The position numbers were made by a program, and so were the translations under genes. From Mixophyes australis (lineage: Eukaryota; Chordata; Amphibia; Anura; Limnodynastidae): 64,000 nucleotides of DNA. Shown piece after piece: positions 62,805 through 64,000 of the stretch. Position 1 is the first letter of the stretch, and every line of letters starts with the position of its first letter. Location: the NCBI GenBank assembly GCA_036250195.1, contig JAVHZZ010000002.1, forward strand, positions 69,306,205 through 69,370,204. Direction: 5' to 3'. The notes under the pieces were generated by a model, which was given only the letters and a program-made list of their open reading frames with translations, ran no database searches and was not told the origin of the DNA.

Positions 62805-64000
62805 CAGTGGTGGAACTATGATTGGTGCGGCAGGAGCCGTTCACCAGGGCCCATGGAGATAATGTTCCCTCTTCCCCGCCTCCCTGCTTCGGGGCCCATG
62901 GAGATAACGTTCCCTCCTCCCCATCTCACTGAACCGGGGCCCATGGAGATAATGTTCCCTCCTCCCTGCCTCCCTGCACCGGGGCCCATGGAGATAACAT
63001 TCCATCCTCCCCGCCTCCCTGCACCGGGTCCCATGGAGATAATGTTCCCTCCACCCTGTTTCACTGCACCGGGGCCCATGGAAATAAAGTTCCCTCCTCC
63101 CCGTCTCCCTTTCACCGGGGCCCATGGAGATAACGTTCCCTTCTCCCTGCACCGGGGCCCATGGAGATAATGTTCCCTCCTGCTCGCCTCCCTGCACCGG
63201 GCCCATGGAGATAACTTTCCCTCCTCCCCACCTCCCTGCACCGGGGCCCATGGAGATAACGTTCCCTTCTCCCCGCCTCCCTGCACCGGGGCCCATGGAG
63301 ATAATGTTCCCTCCTGCTCGCCTCCCTGCACCGGGCCCATGGAGATAACTTTCCCTCCTCCCCACCTCCCTGCACCGGGGCCCATGGAGATAACGTTCCC
63401 TTCTCCCCGCCTCCCTGCACCGGGGCCCATGGAGATAACATTCCATCCTCCCCGCCTCCCTGCACCGGGTCCCATGGAGATAATGTTCCCTCCACCCTGT
63501 TTCACTGCACCGGGGCCCATGGAAATAAAGTTCCCTCCTCCCCGTCTCCCTTTCACCGGGGCCCATGGAGATAACGTTCCCTTCTCCCTGCACCGGGGCC
63601 CATGGAGATAATGTTCCCTCCTGCCCGCCTCCCTGCACCGGGGCCCATGGAGATAATGTTCCCTCCTGCCCGCCTCCCTGCACCGGGCCCATGGAGATAA
63701 CTTTCCCTCCTCCCCACCTCCCTGCACCGGGGCCCATGGAGATAACGTTCCCTTCTCCCCGCCTCCCTGCACCGGGGCCCATGGAGATAATGTTCCCTCC
63801 TCCCCACCTCCCTGCACCGGGGCCCATGGAGATAACGTTCCCTTCTCCCCGCCTCCCTGCACCGGGGCCCATGGAGATAACGTTCCCTCCTCCTCGCCTC
63901 CCTGCACCGGGGCCCATGGAGATAATGTTCCCTTCTCCCCGCTTCCCTGCACCAGGGCCCATGGAGATAATGTTCCCTCCTCCCCGCCTCCCTGCATCGG
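62805..64000. mobile_element. hAT-ended element with 45-bp minisatellite, running off the window
   Basis: Starts with an hAT-like terminus CAGTGGTGGAACTATG at 62805. From about 62845 to the edge lie some 25 units of 45 bp (GGGCCCATGGAGATAACGTT / CCCTCCTCCCCGCCTCCCTG / CACCG), some shortened. A block of roughly 440 bp is repeated (62990-63185 matches 63431-63626). Because 45 is a multiple of three, frames stay open for hundreds of codons on both strands; these are not genes. The other end is outside the window. Confidence 0.85.

Noticed and set aside
62816..63997. Open frames of 393 and 373 codons on the - strand
   Set aside because: They are the same 45-bp satellite read in two frames; a period divisible by three keeps frames open. 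No start context, no conserved domain.

Overview
The window is animal nuclear DNA, most likely from a large-genome frog or toad. Two split vertebrate genes with GT-AG introns lie in a sea of transposons. The repeats (hAT elements, CAGTG-type hAT MITEs, Ty3/Gypsy-type LTRs, an L1, a tRNA-headed SINE-like repeat ending in an ATAAATAAATGATAATAA-type tail) are a mix I associate with anurans. Nothing bacterial or viral-genomic is present. The species call is inference.

Genes. (1) SOAT2 (sterol O-acyltransferase 2), + strand: eight phase-consistent coding exons from 6461 to the stop at 29122, giving the C-terminal 262 codons or so; the 5' half lies outside the window. (2) CSAD (cysteine sulfinate decarboxylase), + strand: start codon at 50305 and nine coding exons to 61502; the exon with the PLP lysine lies beyond the right edge. 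SOAT2 and CSAD are neighbours on human 12q13, so this is a conserved linkage. Here they sit head-to-tail, whereas I recall them as convergent in human. SOAT2 esterifies cholesterol in the ER; CSAD makes hypotaurine for taurine. The two share a neighbourhood, not an operon.

Layout. 1-4839: decayed Ty3/Gypsy element on the - strand (integrase, RNase H, RT, protease, gag, 5' LTR) with a solo LTR nested in gag. 4840-6460: SINE-like repeat and unique sequence. 6461-29340: SOAT2, whose 12.4-kb intron holds solo LTRs, a 5'-truncated L1, hAT remnants and a possible Penelope-type fragment. 29340-50300: intergenic, with a solo LTR split by a 1.96-kb hAT element, an hAT transposase gene with a tandem-repeat leader, and a further solo LTR. 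50305-64000: CSAD, whose introns carry two solo LTRs, foldback MITEs, minisatellites and an hAT-ended 45-bp satellite that runs off the edge.

Most notable: seven solo LTRs with perfect 5-bp target duplications (plus two near-perfect candidates), against one element that keeps internal sequence. Four of the seven belong to one family of long LTRs (1.4-2.0 kb) that carry arrays of short hairpins. Stem arms differ between copies by paired, compensatory changes, which suggests selection on a folded RNA or DNA structure. I know of no description of this, and it is the best candidate here for something new.
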